Assembly: GCA_905221605.1 (NCBI GenBank)
Contig: CAJNDS010001191.1
Coordinates: 115,001 to 179,000 of the forward strand
Source: Symbiodinium natans
Taxonomy: Eukaryota > Sar > Dinophyceae > Suessiales > Symbiodiniaceae
Length of the DNA: 64,000 nt
Reading direction: 5' to 3'
A model generated the notes under the pieces. That model did not search any database. It saw only the letters and a program-made list of their open reading frames with translations, and was not told the origin of the DNA. Below are positions 63,457 through 64,000 of this stretch, piece after piece (positions within the stretch are counted from its first letter, which is position 1; every line of letters begins with the position of its first letter). The position numbers and the translations under genes were made by a program.

Positions 63457-63588
63457 ATTTATTGTGGTGACGTATAGTTTGAGATCCCAAGGCCGTTAGC
63501 CCTAAGCCGTGAGTCTCTCAAATAGCAGAAAACACAAACCCTAAACCCTAAACCCTAAACCCTAAACCCTAAACGCTACTTGGATACA

Positions 63589-63710
63589 TGGACCCATCTC
63601 TTTGGTGAGGTCTGGCCAATGCACATGGAGCGTCCCTACCGCAGTGGGGGCTCAGCGTTGTCAGGGAGGTTCGACCGCTGGCTCAACGACCGCTGCTCGA
63701 GCTGCAGGGA
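63589..63710 (+). CDS. Exon-like segment, product unknown
   Basis: A forty-codon open frame (WTHLFGEVWPMHMERPYRSG, then a Trp/Asp/Cys-rich stretch) ends at GGGA|GTTTAG. No AG acceptor is visible between it and the 63535-63580 array. Clear protein-like composition; no family is recognised. Confidence 0.5.
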
Positions 63711-64000
63711 GTTTAGTGGGGTTTAGGGGTTCAGGGGTTTGGAGTTTAGGGTTGAGGGGTTCAGAAGTCTAGGTCTCGGGTTTAGGGGTATAGAAGTTTA
63801 GAGTTTAGGGGTTTAGGGGCTTAGGGGCTTGAAGCCATACCGTTTGCGATCAAATTTGCGAGGAGCTTCCTTAAACCCCTGAGGTCATCCTAGAACTTAC
63901 CCTACACTTCCAGGGGCCCAACTACAATTATTAGGTCCCTAAACCCTAAACCCTAAACCCTAAACCCTAAACCCTAAACCCTAAACCCTAAACCCTAAAC

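Overview
The window looks like nuclear DNA of a dinoflagellate, most likely from the Suessiales/Symbiodiniaceae side. The evidence is plant-type telomere-like repeats (TTTAGGG) throughout, very short exons that open with AG|G acceptors and close at GT, GC or GA donors, coding segments almost all on the + strand, and one 13-base match to the core of the dinoflagellate spliced leader at 16649-16661 (minus strand). The organism call is inference; no species is claimed.

Layout. More than a hundred arrays of TTTAGGG/CCCTAAA and close variants, about 30 to 470 bases each and on either strand, recur every few hundred bases. Between them lie 40-200 base unique segments. Many of these read as exons: open, protein-like in one + frame, with plausible splice sites. 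In three places consecutive exons join in phase into a recognisable family across introns that carry the arrays: a uS8-like ribosomal protein (13669-14515), a protease-associated (PA) domain protein (20587-22668) and a CUE-domain protein (44497-45503). The arrays are therefore largely intron and intergenic sequence of an ordinary + strand gene cluster, not chromosome ends. Two repeat-poor islands hold longer coding sequence: a decayed SAM-like/P-loop/RING/patatin gene (38641-41040) and an apparently intact FkbM-type methyltransferase (58469-59365).

Mobile layer. At least seven families of short non-autonomous elements (called A to G here, about 90-170 bp) recur. Several have terminal inverted repeats and target duplications. 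Four families have a copy with a telomere-like array inside it. Copies of families A, B and G sit where they would act as whole introns: G in the patatin gene (39407-39519, GA-AG, frame restored exactly), A in the PA gene (22669-22771, GT-AG) and B at 49927-50027 (GT-AG). These resemble introner elements.

The most interesting signal is how arrays enter DNA. At least three arrays lie between direct duplications of 17-25 bp (57941/58048, 9076/9236, 55810/55967), and in two of these the duplicated piece spans a splice acceptor. This suggests telomere-like DNA inserted at staggered breaks, lengthening introns without changing the mRNA.

Limits. Exon calls rest on reading frames, splice dinucleotides and family recognition by eye; no transcript or database was consulted. 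Single-exon calls without a recognised family are hypotheses. Most long open frames in this window are read-through of repeats and are omitted.
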